A DNA stretch of 64,000 nucleotides. Origin: Halomonas urumqiensis (lineage in GTDB: Bacteria; Pseudomonadota; Gammaproteobacteria; Pseudomonadales; Halomonadaceae). Location: the NCBI RefSeq assembly GCF_003028575.1, contig NZ_PYUD01000006.1:62001-126000 (forward strand), written 5' to 3'. A model generated the notes under the pieces. It did not search any database, had not been told where the DNA came from, and was given only the letters and a program-made list of their open reading frames with translations. The first letter of the stretch is position 1. Every line of letters begins with the position of its first letter. Positions 45,676 through 55,433 of the stretch are shown piece by piece. Both the position numbers and the translations under genes were made by a program.

Positions 45676-45696
45676 GGCCACCACAAACGGGTGGCC
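45676..45696 (+). terminator. hairpin between bamA and skp
   Basis: Stem GGCCACC/GGTGGCC with a seven-base loop, without a T tract, immediately before the skp ribosome-binding site. It may be a partial terminator or an RNA-processing signal. Confidence 0.4.
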
Positions 45697-45715
45697 CGTC
45701 AAGGAGTAAGACACC

Positions 45716-46222
45716 ATGCGTAGACTCACTTTCCTGGCAAGCCTGCTGCTTCTGGCGTCCCTCGCCATGCCGGCACTGGCGGATGACGTGGCGATGCTGG
45801 ATTGGCGCCGTGCGCTGATGGAAACCGATGCCGCGCAGCGTTCCCTCGGCGAGCTGGAAGGTCGCATCGGTAGCCAGCAGCAGCAGGCCCAGGCGCTTGG
45901 CGAGGAACTCCAGCAGATGCAGCAGCGGCTGCAGGAGCAGGGCGAGCAGATGGCCCAGGCCGACCGAGAGGCGGCAATTCGCGAGTTCCAGCAGAAGGGC
46001 GCTCAGTTCGAGCAACTGCGCGGCCAGATCCTGCAGGCCCAGCAGCAGGCCGAACAGCAGTTCTTCGAGCAGGCCGAGCCGCGTCTCGAGCAGGCCGTGG
46101 AGCAGGTGGTCGCTCGCCATAGCGTCCAGGTGCTGGTGGAACCTCAGGGTGTGCTGCATAGCGAAAGTGACCTGCAGGACCTGACCGCAGAAGTCACCCA
46201 GATCCTCAATACCCTGCTCTGA
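45716..46222 (+). CDS. skp: periplasmic chaperone Skp/OmpH
   Basis: A 168-residue protein with a signal peptide (LTFLASLLLLASLAMPALA, cut before DDVAML) and long Gln/Glu/Ala-rich helices (residues about 50-130). These are the tentacles of the trimeric jellyfish-shaped chaperone that carries unfolded porins to BamA. AAGGAG precedes the ATG. It follows bamA in the same unit. Confidence 0.93.
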   Translation: MRRLTFLASLLLLASLAMPALADDVAMLDWRRALMETDAAQRSLGELEGRIGSQQQQAQALGEELQQMQQRLQEQGEQMAQADREAAIREFQQKGAQFEQLRGQILQAQQQAEQQFFEQAEPRLEQAVEQVVARHSVQVLVEPQGVLHSESDLQDLTAEVTQILNTLL

Positions 46223-46315
46223 CCCGCGGTCCATGACGCCGGCGGCTTGTCTGTTGAGCGCCGGCCCCACCCAGGATTCGCCGGCCTGCGCCAGGCTCAA
46301 CCGGACGCGCTGCAG

Positions 46316-47365
46316 ATGACACGACCCGCTCCCAAGACCTTTACGCTGGGCGAGATCGCCAATCAGCTCGACGCGAGGTTGGTGGGCGACGCTGACCTGG
46401 TGGTGCGGGGGCTTGCCACGCTCAAGGATGCCGGGTCGGGCCAGGTCGCTTTCCTCGCCAACCGTGCCTATCTCAAGGATCTGCCGGGTACCGCTGCCAG
46501 TGCCGTGCTGTTGCATCCGCAACACGGCGAGGCCTGCCCGGTCAGTCGCCTGGAACTCGACAATCCCTACCTTGGCTATGCGGCATTGTCGCGGCTGTTC
46601 GATCCATTGGCCAGGCGTGATCCAGCCGGCGTGCACCCCAGTGCCAGTGTCGATCCCAGCGCAGTGCTCGGCAAGCGCGTCGAGGTAGGCCCCCAGGCCG
46701 TCATCGAGGCGGGCGTTACCCTGGGTGACGACGTGGTGATCGGGCCCGGCAGCGTGGTGGGAGCGGACAGCCAGATCGGCAGCGGGTCGCGGCTTTATGC
46801 CAACGTCACCGTGTACCATGGTGTGGTGATCGGGCAGCGGGCCATCCTGCATAGTGGCTGCGTGATCGGGGCGGACGGCTTCGGCTTTGCCCACGATGGG
46901 AGTCGTTGGCAGAAGATCGCCCAGCTGGGTGGTGTGGTGCTGGGAGACGACGTCGAGGTTGGTAGTTGTTCCAGTATCGACCGGGGTGCGCTCGGCGATA
47001 CCCTGATCGGCGACGATGTGAAGATCGATAGCCAGGTGCAGATCGCCCACAACGTGCAGATCGGAGACCACAGTGCGCTTGCCGGGTGCGTGGGGATCGC
47101 CGGTTCGACCCGGGTGGGTCGTCATTGCATGCTGGGGGGTGGCGTTGGCCTGTCGGGCCACCTGACGATCTGCGATGGCGTGCAGGTCACCGGCATGAGC
47201 CTGGTGACCAATTCGATCCATGAGCCTGGCGTTTATTCCTCTGGCACCGGGGCCATGAAGAATGCCCAGTGGCGCAAGAATGCGGTGCGTTTCAAGCAAC
47301 TCGATGAACTCGCCAAGCGCCTGAGTCGACTCGAGAAACAGCGGCTCGACTCGCCAGGACCATAG
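46316..47365 (+). CDS. lpxD: UDP-3-O-(3-hydroxyacyl)glucosamine N-acyltransferase
   Basis: A 349-residue lipid A enzyme. An N-terminal uridine-binding domain ([21 protein letters not shown]) is followed by a long left-handed beta-helix of hexapeptide repeats ([30 protein letters not shown] with the catalytic His, [20 protein letters not shown]) and a C-terminal helix ending [15 protein letters not shown]. It adds the second hydroxyacyl chain. The start is ATG 46316, as earlier in-frame codons show no homology. Confidence 0.95.
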   Translation: MTRPAPKTFTLGEIANQLDARLVGDADLVVRGLATLKDAGSGQVAFLANRAYLKDLPGTAASAVLLHPQHGEACPVSRLELDNPYLGYAALSRLFDPLARRDPAGVHPSASVDPSAVLGKRVEVGPQAVIEAGVTLGDDVVIGPGSVVGADSQIGSGSRLYANVTVYHGVVIGQRAILHSGCVIGADGFGFAHDGSRWQKIAQLGGVVLGDDVEVGSCSSIDRGALGDTLIGDDVKIDSQVQIAHNVQIGDHSALAGCVGIAGSTRVGRHCMLGGGVGLSGHLTICDGVQVTGMSLVTNSIHEPGVYSSGTGAMKNAQWRKNAVRFKQLDELAKRLSRLEKQRLDSPGP

Positions 47366-47406
47366 CCAGGCAAGGGGATGTCCGCCGCCAAGGCAAGGCG
47401 CTGACT

Positions 47407-47434
47407 TTGTGCCCCCTGTCAGGGGCGTTATAAT
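47407..47434 (+). promoter_or_regulatory. promoter upstream of fabZ with a palindrome in its spacer
   Basis: TTGTGC (47407-47412), 16 bases, then a perfect TATAAT (47429-47434). The spacer contains the inverted repeat CCCCTG-T-CAGGGG, centred between the two hexamers. This would uncouple fabZ-lpxA-lpxB from the upstream bamA-lpxD unit. Confidence 0.6.
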
Positions 47435-47468
47435 CCACTGCCTGCCCACGGCCGCCGCCGCCGGCTCG

Positions 47469-47488
47469 TGCCCGCTTCGATGCGGGCA
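47469..47488 (+). terminator. attenuator-like hairpin before fabZ
   Basis: TGCCCGC, loop TTCGAT, GCGGGCA, followed by TTTCGTCATTTC. It lies between the fabZ promoter and the fabZ start. Confidence 0.45.
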
Positions 47489-47513
47489 TTTCGTCATTTC
47501 AGAGGTTGTTTCG

Positions 47514-47957
47514 ATGGTAATGGACATCAACGAGATTCGTGATTATCTGCCCCACCGGTATCCCTTTTTGCTGGTGGATAGGGTAACGGAGATTACCCTT
47601 GGCGAATCCATCGTCGCCTACAAGAATGTCAGCATCAACGAGCCGTTCTTCAATGGCCACTTTCCGCACCACCCGATCATGCCCGGCGTGCTGGTGATCG
47701 AGGCGCTGGCCCAGGTGTGTGGCATCCTGGGGTTCAAGACAGTCAACAAGCTGCCGGCCGATGGGTATGTCTATTACCTGGTGGGCAGCGACAACGTACG
47801 CTTCAAGCGCCCGGTGATGCCCGGCGATCGGTTGCAACTGCGCGCCGACGTGATCCGTGAGAAGCGCGGCATCTGGAAGTTCGCCTGTCGGGCAACAGTG
47901 GATGGTGAGCTTGCCTGCGAGGCCGAAATCATCTGTGCCGAGAGGAAGGTCGCTTGA
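47514..47957 (+). CDS. fabZ: 3-hydroxyacyl-[acyl-carrier-protein] dehydratase FabZ
   Basis: A 147-residue hot-dog-fold enzyme. The catalytic His lies in [15 protein letters not shown] and the catalytic Glu in VLVIEALAQ. It dehydrates 3-hydroxyacyl-ACP in fatty acid elongation and competes with LpxA for hydroxyacyl-ACP, which explains the gene pairing. AGAGG precedes two possible ATG starts (47514 and 47520). Its TGA overlaps the TTG start of lpxA. Confidence 0.97.
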   Translation: MVMDINEIRDYLPHRYPFLLVDRVTEITLGESIVAYKNVSINEPFFNGHFPHHPIMPGVLVIEALAQVCGILGFKTVNKLPADGYVYYLVGSDNVRFKRPVMPGDRLQLRADVIREKRGIWKFACRATVDGELACEAEIICAERKVA

Positions 47958-48721
47958 TTCATCCCACCGCCCTGATCGATTCCACGGCTCGCCTGGCCGA
48001 CGATGTCGAGGTCGGGCCTTTCACGGTGATCGGCCCGGATGTCGAGATCGGCCCCGGTAGCTGGATCGGTCCCCATGTGGTGATCAATGGGCCCACCGTG
48101 CTGGGTGCGCGTACGCGTATCTTCCAGTTCGCCTCGGTGGGTGAGGCGTGCCAGGACAAGAAGTATGCCGGTGAACCGACCCGACTGGTCATGGGTGACG
48201 ACAACGTGATCCGCGAAGGTGTGACGCTGCACCGCGGTACCGTTCAGGATCGTGGTGAAACCACCATCGGTTCGCGCAACCTGTTCATGGCCTATGTGCA
48301 CGTCGGCCATGACTGCGTGATCGGTAACGACTGCATCCTGGCCAACCAGGTGACGCTTGCCGGGCACGTCAAGCTTGGCGATTTCGCCATCCTGGGCGGG
48401 CTCGCGGCCGTTCACCAGTTCTGCCACTTCGGTACCCACGCCATGGCGGGAGGCGGCTCGATCATCACCAAGGATACCCCCGCCTATGTAATGATCAACG
48501 GGAATCCCGCCCAGGCTCATGGCCTCAACCTGGTGGGACTCAAGCGTCGCGGCTTCTCGAAGGAAGCGCTCAAGGCGCTGAGTGAGTCCTACAAATTGGT
48601 CTATCGGCAGGGCCTGACCGTGGAACAGGCACTTGCCGAGATCCATTCCCGCTTCTCGCTGCCCGAAACCGAGACCTTCGCGGCCTCCATCGAGGTATCG
48701 GCACGCGGGATTACCCGCTGA
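47954..48721 (+). CDS. lpxA: UDP-N-acetylglucosamine O-acyltransferase LpxA
   Basis: A 255-residue first enzyme of lipid A synthesis. Hexapeptide repeats ([20 protein letters not shown]) form the beta-helix, and the catalytic His is in [10 protein letters not shown]. The C-terminal helical domain follows FSKEALKAL. The start codon is TTG at 47954, overlapping the fabZ stop as TTGA, with AGAGGAAGG upstream; no ATG would keep the conserved first strand. This suggests low, coupled translation. Confidence 0.95.
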   Translation: MIHPTALIDSTARLADDVEVGPFTVIGPDVEIGPGSWIGPHVVINGPTVLGARTRIFQFASVGEACQDKKYAGEPTRLVMGDDNVIREGVTLHRGTVQDRGETTIGSRNLFMAYVHVGHDCVIGNDCILANQVTLAGHVKLGDFAILGGLAAVHQFCHFGTHAMAGGGSIITKDTPAYVMINGNPAQAHGLNLVGLKRRGFSKEALKALSESYKLVYRQGLTVEQALAEIHSRFSLPETETFAASIEVSARGITR

Positions 48722-48726
48722 ACCCG

Positions 48727-49962
48727 ATGGCCGAGGCGAAACACGCGATGTCCGTCAGGCGAGTCTATGTGGTGGCCGGTGAACTGTCGGGCGACATCCT
48801 GGGCGCCGGCTTGATGCGTGCCCTCAAGGCCCGCCATCCCGCTGTCGAGTTCCGTGGCATCGGTGGCCCGCGAATGCTGCGCGAGGGCATCGACAGCCGC
48901 TTTCCGCTGGAGACGCTGTCGGTAATGGGGCTGGTCGAGGTGATCAAGCACCTGCCCGAACTGATCCGGGTCAGGCGCGCGCTCAAGGCCGACGCGCTCG
49001 ACTGGCAGCCGGACATCATGATCGGCATCGATGCCCCCGACTTCAATCTCGGCCTCGAGCGCCAGTTGCGTGATAAAGGCATGACCACCGCGCATTACGT
49101 CAGCCCCTCGGTATGGGCGTGGCGGCAGGGCCGGGTCAAGGGTATTGCCCGTTCGGTGGATGCCATGCTCACCTTCCTGCCCTTCGAGGCAGCGTTCTAT
49201 GCCCGACATCGGGTGCCGGTGGCATTCGTCGGCCACCCGCTGGCCGATGAGCTGCCACTCACGAACGACCGTGACGGCATGCGCCAGGAGCTTGGCCTGC
49301 CGGGCACGAACGACCGCCAGGTGCTGGCCGTGCTGCCCGGTTCACGGGCTAACGAGATCCGCTTTCTTGGTCCCTCATTCCTCGATGCCGCCGAACGTCT
49401 GGTTCGGCAGCGCTCCTCTCTGCATATCGTCATACCGGCCGCCACGCCGGCACGTCGCAGTGAACTCGAGGCGCTGCTGGCCGAACGGCCGGCACTCGCC
49501 GAGCGGTTGACCCTGCTCGATGGTCAGGCGCGCGAGGCCATGGTGGCCAGTGACGTGGTACTTCTGGCCTCTGGCACCGCGGCGCTCGAAGCGATGCTGT
49601 GCCATCGACCGATGGTGGTGGCCTATCGCATGGCGCCCGCCACGCACTGGCTGGCCAAGCGGCTGGTCAAGACCGAGTGGATATCGCTGCCCAACCTGAT
49701 TGCCCGCGAGGCGTTGGTGCCTGAGCTGATCCAGAACGATGCCAGCGCCGCGAGAATTGCCGACACGCTGGCTGCCATGTTCGACGACAGTGAGGGCAGG
49801 GCCGCACTGGAAGCGCGTTTCGCCGCGATGCACGCGGGCCTGCAGCGCGACGCCAGCCGACGTGCCTGTGATGCCATCGAGGCGCTTGTCGAGAAGCGGC
49901 CGTTGCCCGACAGTGTGTCGCCGGCCCACGCCGAGGCGGCCGCAGGGGGGCGGGCGCCATGA
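48727..49962 (+). CDS. lpxB: lipid-A-disaccharide synthase
   Basis: A 411-residue GT-B glycosyltransferase (family GT19) that joins UDP-diacylglucosamine and lipid X. Signatures: [57 protein letters not shown] and [11 protein letters not shown]. It starts five bases after lpxA and overlaps rnhB by four (ATGA). A second ATG eight codons in would also keep the whole domain. Confidence 0.96.
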   Translation: MAEAKHAMSVRRVYVVAGELSGDILGAGLMRALKARHPAVEFRGIGGPRMLREGIDSRFPLETLSVMGLVEVIKHLPELIRVRRALKADALDWQPDIMIGIDAPDFNLGLERQLRDKGMTTAHYVSPSVWAWRQGRVKGIARSVDAMLTFLPFEAAFYARHRVPVAFVGHPLADELPLTNDRDGMRQELGLPGTNDRQVLAVLPGSRANEIRFLGPSFLDAAERLVRQRSSLHIVIPAATPARRSELEALLAERPALAERLTLLDGQAREAMVASDVVLLASGTAALEAMLCHRPMVVAYRMAPATHWLAKRLVKTEWISLPNLIAREALVPELIQNDASAARIADTLAAMFDDSEGRAALEARFAAMHAGLQRDASRRACDAIEALVEKRPLPDSVSPAHAEAAAGGRAP

Positions 49963-50570
49963 AGCCGAGGGAGCTTCCGCCCCTGGTGATCGACTACGCC
50001 GGCGAGCGGCTCGCCGGTGTCGATGAGGTCGGGCGTGGGCCATTGGTGGGCAGCGTGGTGGCGGCAGCGGTGATCCTCGATCCCTCGCGCCCCATCGAAG
50101 GGCTTGCCGACTCCAAGGCGCTGACCGCACGCCGACGAGAAGCGCTGGATCGGGAGATCCGCCACGCGGCGCAGGCCTTTGCCGTGGCGGAAGCCAGCGC
50201 CGATGAAATCGATGCTCTGAACATCTATCACGCCACCCATCTGGCCATGCGGCGGGCCATCGATGCCCTGCCGCTGGCCGCGGAATATCTGCTGGTGGAC
50301 GGCAATCGGATGCCCGGGCATCATGTTCCCGGCCAGGCAGTGGTCAAGGGCGACGCCCGTCATCCGTCGATTGCCGCTGCCTCGATACTCGCCAAGGTGG
50401 CCCGTGATAATCAGATGGCGACACTCGATGCCCGCCATCCCGGCTACGGCTTCGCTCGCCACAAGGGGTATCCTACCCGCGAGCATCTGGCCGCCTTGCA
50501 ACACCTGGGCCCTCTGCCCGAGCATCGTCGCTCCTTCGGCCCGGTGAAGCGTCAACTGGCGCTGAGCTAG
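49959..50570 (+). CDS. rnhB: ribonuclease HII
   Basis: A 203-residue RNase HII. The DEDD active site is visible in [18 protein letters not shown] (Asp, Glu), a further Asp in [11 protein letters not shown] and Asp in [14 protein letters not shown]. The substrate-sensing Tyr lies downstream in [12 protein letters not shown]. It removes single ribonucleotides from DNA. It overlaps lpxB by four bases. The first copy-2 repeat sequence begins about 40 bases after its stop. Confidence 0.96.
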   Translation: MKPRELPPLVIDYAGERLAGVDEVGRGPLVGSVVAAAVILDPSRPIEGLADSKALTARRREALDREIRHAAQAFAVAEASADEIDALNIYHATHLAMRRAIDALPLAAEYLLVDGNRMPGHHVPGQAVVKGDARHPSIAAASILAKVARDNQMATLDARHPGYGFARHKGYPTREHLAALQHLGPLPEHRRSFGPVKRQLALS

Positions 50571-50610
50571 GCCAGCTTTTAGTAGCGCCGGGTAGCGAGG
50601 AGTGTGGGGG

Positions 50611-50695
50611 GATAGGCCCTAGCGGGGGTCTTTTGCCATGGATGGCAAAAGTAGCTTACAGGGATGTATTTACAGCGCCCCCGCGTAGGCCTATC
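50611..50695 (+). repeat. 85-nt structured interspersed repeat, copy 2
   Basis: Outer arms 50611-50618 and 50688-50695 (GATAGGCC/GGCCTATC), second arms 50622-50628 and 50678-50684 (GCGGGGG/CCCCCGC), inner 10-bp hairpin 50630-50639/50642-50651 identical to copy 1, and the conserved 26-base segment at 50652-50677. It lies in the rnhB-dnaE gap. The flanks (TAGCGCCGGG before, AGCTCCGAGCAA after) match copy 1. Confidence 0.9.
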
Positions 50696-50758
50696 ACCGC
50701 ATTAGCTCCGAGCAATGTCACAAGTACCGATTATGCAACGACAACCCCCGAGCCCCTT

Positions 50759-53700
50759 ATGACCACGCCGTTCGTACATCTTCGTGTCCACACCGAATAC
50801 TCCCTGGTCGATGGCCTGGTGCGCCTCAAGCCGCTGGTCAAGGCGGCGGTGGCACAGGGTACGCCGGCATTGGCCGTCACCGACGAGGCCAACCTGTTCG
50901 GCCTGGTGAAGTTCTACAAGGGCGCCGAGGGCGCCGGCCTCAAGCCGATCATCGGCAGCGACCTGTGGCTGCGTAACCCCCATGACGAGGGTCACCCCTA
51001 CCGCGTGACCTTGCTTGCCATGAATGGCGAGGGCTATCGCAACCTCACCGAGTTGATCTCGCGGGGCTGGATGGAAGGGCAGCACCAGGGTCGGGCGTTG
51101 CTGGAGCGCGACTGGGTGCTGGGGCAAAGTGACGGGCTGATCGCTCTCTCCGGCGGTCGCGATGGCGACATTGGCCGCCACCTGCTCAGTGATCATCCCG
51201 ACCAGGCGCGGGCGCTGCTTGATGAATGGAATGCGGCGTTTCCCGGGCGTTTCTACCTGGAACTGATCCGCACCGGCCGGCCGATGGAAGAAGAGTGCGT
51301 TCACCTGAGTGTCGATCTCGCGGTGGCGAGCGGTACACCGGTGGTGGCCACCAACGATGTGCGCTTTCTCGAGCGTGACGATTTCTGGGCCCACGAGACG
51401 CGGGTGTCGATCGGCGAGGGCCGGGCGCTGGATGATTCGCGTCGCGAGCGCAAGTACAGCGAAGAGCAGTACCTCAAGAGCCCCGAAGAGATGGCCGAGC
51501 TGTTTGCCGATCTCCCCGAGGCCCTCGAAAACAGCCTGATGATCGCCGCGCGCTGCAGCGTCGATGTGCGCCTCGGCGAGATTTTCCTGCCCGAGTTCGA
51601 AATCCCCGAGGGGATGACCCAGGACGAGTTCTTCCGCAAGGTCTCCCACGACGGTCTCACCGAGCGTCTCGATTTCCTGTTCCCCGCCGAGCGCTATCCA
51701 CGTGACGGCGCCGAGTACGCCGAGATCGATGCGCGCTATCGCAAGCGGCTGGATTTCGAGCTCGACATCATCATCCAGATGGGCTTCCCCGGCTATTTCC
51801 TGATCGTCATGGACTTCATTCAGTGGGCCAAGGACAACGACGTCCCGGTAGGGCCCGGGCGTGGCTCGGGTGCCGGCTCGCTGGTGGCCTATGCCCAGAA
51901 GATCACCGACCTCGACCCCATCGGCTATGACCTGCTGTTCGAGCGCTTCCTCAACCCCGAACGCGTCTCGATGCCCGATTTCGACGTCGACTTCTGCATG
52001 GAGAAGCGTGACCGGGTCATCGAATACGTGGCCGAGCGCTATGGTCGCAACGCCGTGTCGCAGATCGTCACCTTCGGCACCATGGCCGCCAAGGCGGTGG
52101 TGCGCGATGTGGCGCGTGCCCAGGGGCGCCCTTACTCGCTTGGCGACAAGCTCTCCAAGCTGATCCCCTTCGAGGTCGGCATGACCTTGGCCAAGGCCAT
52201 CGAGGCCGAGCCCGCGCTCAAGGAGTTCGTCGAAGCCGACGAGGAGGCCCAGGAAATCTGGGAGATGGCGCTCAAGCTAGAAGGCATCACCCGCGGTACC
52301 GGCAAGCATGCCGGCGGCGTGGTCATCGCGCCGACCAAGCTCACTGATTTTTCGCCCCTGATCTGCGATGAAGACGGCAGTGGCCTGCGCGTTCAGTATG
52401 ACAAGAACGACATCGAGGAAGCCGGGCTGGTCAAGTTCGACTTCCTCGGCCTGCGTACGCTGACGATCATCGACTGGGCGCTTGAGATGGTCGACAAGGT
52501 GCGCGGCGTGGAGGGCCAGGGGCCACTCGACATCAACAGCATTCCGCTCGACGACGCCCCGACCTTCGAGATGCTCAAGCGTGCCGAGACCACGGCGGTC
52601 TTCCAGCTCGAATCGCGAGGCATGAAGGAGCTGATCAAGCGCCTGCTGCCCGATTCGCTGGATGACATGATCGCCCTCGTCGCGCTGTTTCGCCCCGGCC
52701 CGCTGCAGTCAGGCATGGTCGACGACTTCATCAACCGCAAGCACGGGCGTGCCGAGATATCCTATCCGCACCCCGACTACCAGCATGAGCTGCTCAAGCC
52801 GGTGCTCGAGCCCACCTACGGCATCATCCTCTACCAGGAGCAGGTGATGCAGATTGCCCAGGTCATGGCGGGCTACTCGCTAGGCCAGGCCGACATGCTG
52901 CGCCGCGCCATGGGCAAGAAGAAGCCCGAGGAGATGGCCAAGCAGCGCGCGGGCTTCATGGAGGGTTGTGCGGCCAACGGCATCGACAAGGACCTGGCGG
53001 GAAACATCTTCGACCTGGTGGAAAAGTTCGCCGGCTACGGCTTCAACAAGTCGCACTCGGCCGCCTATGCGCTGGTCTCCTACCAGACCGCCTGGCTGAA
53101 GGCGCACTATCCCGGTCCGTTCATGGCGGCGGTGATGTCCACCGAGATGGACAACCTCGACAAGGTGGTGCCGCTGATCGAGGAGTGCCGCAACCTGGGG
53201 CTCACCGTGACGCCGCCCGACGTCAATGTCGGTGAGTACAAGTTCAGCGTCGATGACCAGGCGCGAGTGGTCTACGGCCTGGGCGCGATTCGCGGGGTGG
53301 GTGAGGGGCCCATCGGTGCCATCGTCGAGGCGCGTGAGGCCGACGGGGCGTTCAAGGATCTGTTCGACTTCTGCCGCCGGGTGGACCCGAAGCGCATGAA
53401 CAAGCGCACCCTGGAGGCGCTGATTCGCTCCGGGGCCCTGGATACCCTGGGCCCGAACCGTGCGGTGCTCTCGGCGGCACTCGACGATGCACTGAAGGCC
53501 GCGGCCCAGACCCAGACCAACCAGAACCTGGGCATGATCGACATGTTCGGCGAGGCCTTCGCCGACGAGGTGGAAAGCGACGCCTATGCAAGCTACCGGA
53601 ATGCGCGCGAATGGACCGACAAGGAGCGCCTGGCGGGCGAGAAGGACACCCTTGGGCTGTACCTGACCGGTCATCCGATCGATGAGTACGAGAAGGAGCT

Positions 53701-54259
53701 CGCGCGCTTCGTCTCCACCCGGATCAGTGATCTCAAGCCATCCCGCGAGCCACAGCGGGTAGCGGGCCTGGTGGTCGGCCTGCGGACCATGAAATCCAAG
53801 CGTGGTGATACCATGGCCTTCATCACCCTCGATGACCGCACCGGGCGCATCGAAGCCTCGCTGTTCGGCGAGGTCTTCGAGACGCTGCGTGGCGAGATCG
53901 AGGCCGACCAGGTGTTGATCGTCGAGGGCGAAGTGTCCAGCGACGACTATTCCGGTGGCCTGCGGCTGCGTGGCAAGGATGTCACGCCGATGGTCGCGGC
54001 GCGTACCCGCTATGGCCAGGCGGTGGAGCTTTCGCTGGATGCCAGTGCCGTCAATGGACGGCTGGTCGATAGCCTGCGCGATAGCCTGGCCCCGCACCGT
54101 GACAGTGACGGCCTGCCGGTGCGCCTGCGCTACAGCAATTCCGCCGCCACGGGGTGGCTGGAATTGGCCGACGAGTGGAAGGTGCGCCCCTGCGACGAGC
54201 TGCTGATCGGCCTGCGCGACGTGCAGGGGCAGGATGGCGTGCGCCTGAAGTATCGCTGA
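50759..54259 (+). CDS. dnaE: DNA polymerase III alpha subunit
   Basis: The 1166-residue replicative polymerase (E. coli 1160). The PHP domain starts [16 protein letters not shown]. The palm-domain catalytic Asp pair is in [19 protein letters not shown], and [31 protein letters not shown] and [21 protein letters not shown] are further signatures. A C-terminal OB fold ([21 protein letters not shown]) ends the protein. ATG 50759 is chosen by homology. The frame stays open to 50633 through the structured repeat, but those 42 codons are repeat sequence, not polymerase. Confidence 0.97.
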   Translation: MTTPFVHLRVHTEYSLVDGLVRLKPLVKAAVAQGTPALAVTDEANLFGLVKFYKGAEGAGLKPIIGSDLWLRNPHDEGHPYRVTLLAMNGEGYRNLTELISRGWMEGQHQGRALLERDWVLGQSDGLIALSGGRDGDIGRHLLSDHPDQARALLDEWNAAFPGRFYLELIRTGRPMEEECVHLSVDLAVASGTPVVATNDVRFLERDDFWAHETRVSIGEGRALDDSRRERKYSEEQYLKSPEEMAELFADLPEALENSLMIAARCSVDVRLGEIFLPEFEIPEGMTQDEFFRKVSHDGLTERLDFLFPAERYPRDGAEYAEIDARYRKRLDFELDIIIQMGFPGYFLIVMDFIQWAKDNDVPVGPGRGSGAGSLVAYAQKITDLDPIGYDLLFERFLNPERVSMPDFDVDFCMEKRDRVIEYVAERYGRNAVSQIVTFGTMAAKAVVRDVARAQGRPYSLGDKLSKLIPFEVGMTLAKAIEAEPALKEFVEADEEAQEIWEMALKLEGITRGTGKHAGGVVIAPTKLTDFSPLICDEDGSGLRVQYDKNDIEEAGLVKFDFLGLRTLTIIDWALEMVDKVRGVEGQGPLDINSIPLDDAPTFEMLKRAETTAVFQLESRGMKELIKRLLPDSLDDMIALVALFRPGPLQSGMVDDFINRKHGRAEISYPHPDYQHELLKPVLEPTYGIILYQEQVMQIAQVMAGYSLGQADMLRRAMGKKKPEEMAKQRAGFMEGCAANGIDKDLAGNIFDLVEKFAGYGFNKSHSAAYALVSYQTAWLKAHYPGPFMAAVMSTEMDNLDKVVPLIEECRNLGLTVTPPDVNVGEYKFSVDDQARVVYGLGAIRGVGEGPIGAIVEAREADGAFKDLFDFCRRVDPKRMNKRTLEALIRSGALDTLGPNRAVLSAALDDALKAAAQTQTNQNLGMIDMFGEAFADEVESDAYASYRNAREWTDKERLAGEKDTLGLYLTGHPIDEYEKELARFVSTRISDLKPSREPQRVAGLVVGLRTMKSKRGDTMAFITLDDRTGRIEASLFGEVFETLRGEIEADQVLIVEGEVSSDDYSGGLRLRGKDVTPMVAARTRYGQAVELSLDASAVNGRLVDSLRDSLAPHRDSDGLPVRLRYSNSAATGWLELADEWKVRPCDELLIGLRDVQGQDGVRLKYR

Positions 54260-54376
54260 ACCGGCGGCTCCCCGCTCTGCGGGACGCGTCTTGCGTGGGA
54301 ATGTCAGGGTGCGATAATGCGCAACATTCGACGACTTTCACCGGTCTTTCCGCGGCCGACGAGACAAGGCTAGCCC

Positions 54377-55330
54377 ATGAACCCGAACTATCTAGACTTC
54401 GAACAGCCCATCGCCGAGCTCCAGGCCAAGATCGAGGAGCTGCGATTGGTCGGTAACGACAGCCAGGTCAACCTCAATGACGAGATTGGCCGGCTGGAGG
54501 ACAAGAGTCGCAAGCTGACCGAGTCGATCTTCAAGGACCTCACGCCCTGGCAGGTGTCGCAGCTTTCGCGCCATCCCCAGCGCCCCTACACCCTGGACTA
54601 CCTCGAGCACGTCTTCACCGACTTCGATGAGCTGCACGGCGACCGACATTTCGCCGACGACGCGGCGATCGTCGGCGGGGTGGCGCGCCTCGACGACCGC
54701 CCGGTGATGGTGATCGGCCACCAGAAGGGCCGCGAGGTGAAGGACAAGGTGCGTCGCAATTTCGGCATGCCGCGCCCCGAAGGTTATCGCAAGGCCTGCC
54801 GGTTGATGGAGATGGCCGAGCGTTTTCGCATGCCGGTGCTGACCTTCATCGACACCCCGGGCGCCTATCCCGGTATCGATGCAGAGGAGCGTGGCCAGTC
54901 CGAGGCGATCGCCTACAACCTGGCCGTGATGTCGCGGCTCAAGACCCCGATCATCGCCACCGTGGTGGGTGAGGGCGGCTCCGGCGGAGCACTGGCCATC
55001 GGTGTCTGTGATGAGCTGGCGATGCTGCAGTACTCCACCTACTCGGTGATCTCGCCGGAAGGCTGCGCCTCCATCTTGTGGAAGAGCGCCGAGAAGGCCT
55101 CAGATGCCGCTCAGGCGATGGGCATCACGGCGAGTCGTCTCAAGGAGCTGGGGCTGGTCGATACGCTGATTCCCGAGCCGCTGGGTGGCGCCCATCGTCA
55201 TCCGGTGGATACCTCCGCGCGCGTCAAGTCGGCACTGCTGGCAAGCCTCGAGCGGCTGGATGCCATGGACACCGATGAACTCCTGGCACGTCGCTATGAG
55301 CGTTTGATGAGCTACGGCGCGCCGATGTAA
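54377..55330 (+). CDS. accA: acetyl-CoA carboxylase carboxyltransferase subunit alpha
   Basis: A 317-residue crotonase-fold subunit that, with AccD, transfers the carboxyl group from biotin to acetyl-CoA, the first step of fatty acid synthesis. An N-terminal helix ([16 protein letters not shown]) leads to [39 protein letters not shown] and the oxyanion region [13 protein letters not shown]. The dnaE-accA order is conserved. The stop codon is contained in a 12-bp tandem duplication. Confidence 0.97.
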   Translation: MNPNYLDFEQPIAELQAKIEELRLVGNDSQVNLNDEIGRLEDKSRKLTESIFKDLTPWQVSQLSRHPQRPYTLDYLEHVFTDFDELHGDRHFADDAAIVGGVARLDDRPVMVIGHQKGREVKDKVRRNFGMPRPEGYRKACRLMEMAERFRMPVLTFIDTPGAYPGIDAEERGQSEAIAYNLAVMSRLKTPIIATVVGEGGSGGALAIGVCDELAMLQYSTYSVISPEGCASILWKSAEKASDAAQAMGITASRLKELGLVDTLIPEPLGGAHRHPVDTSARVKSALLASLERLDAMDTDELLARRYERLMSYGAPM

Positions 55331-55347
55331 GGGGTGATGTAAGGGGG
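55324..55347. repeat. 12-bp tandem duplication carrying the accA stop codon
   Basis: GATGTAAGGGGT is followed directly by GATGTAAGGGGG. The first TAA is the accA stop (55328-55330); the second repeats it in phase. Confidence 0.85.
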
Positions 55348-55433
55348 GCTTTCCCGCGCTGGGCCAACGCTGGCGGCGCCTGCTTGCCTGACCAGGTCTT
55401 CTCGTGGCCCCGCCGCCGGGCCGAGGATGAGCC

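Noticed and set aside
50633-50758. N-terminal extension of DnaE
   Set aside because: These codons come from the 85-nt interspersed repeat; DnaE homology begins at 50759.
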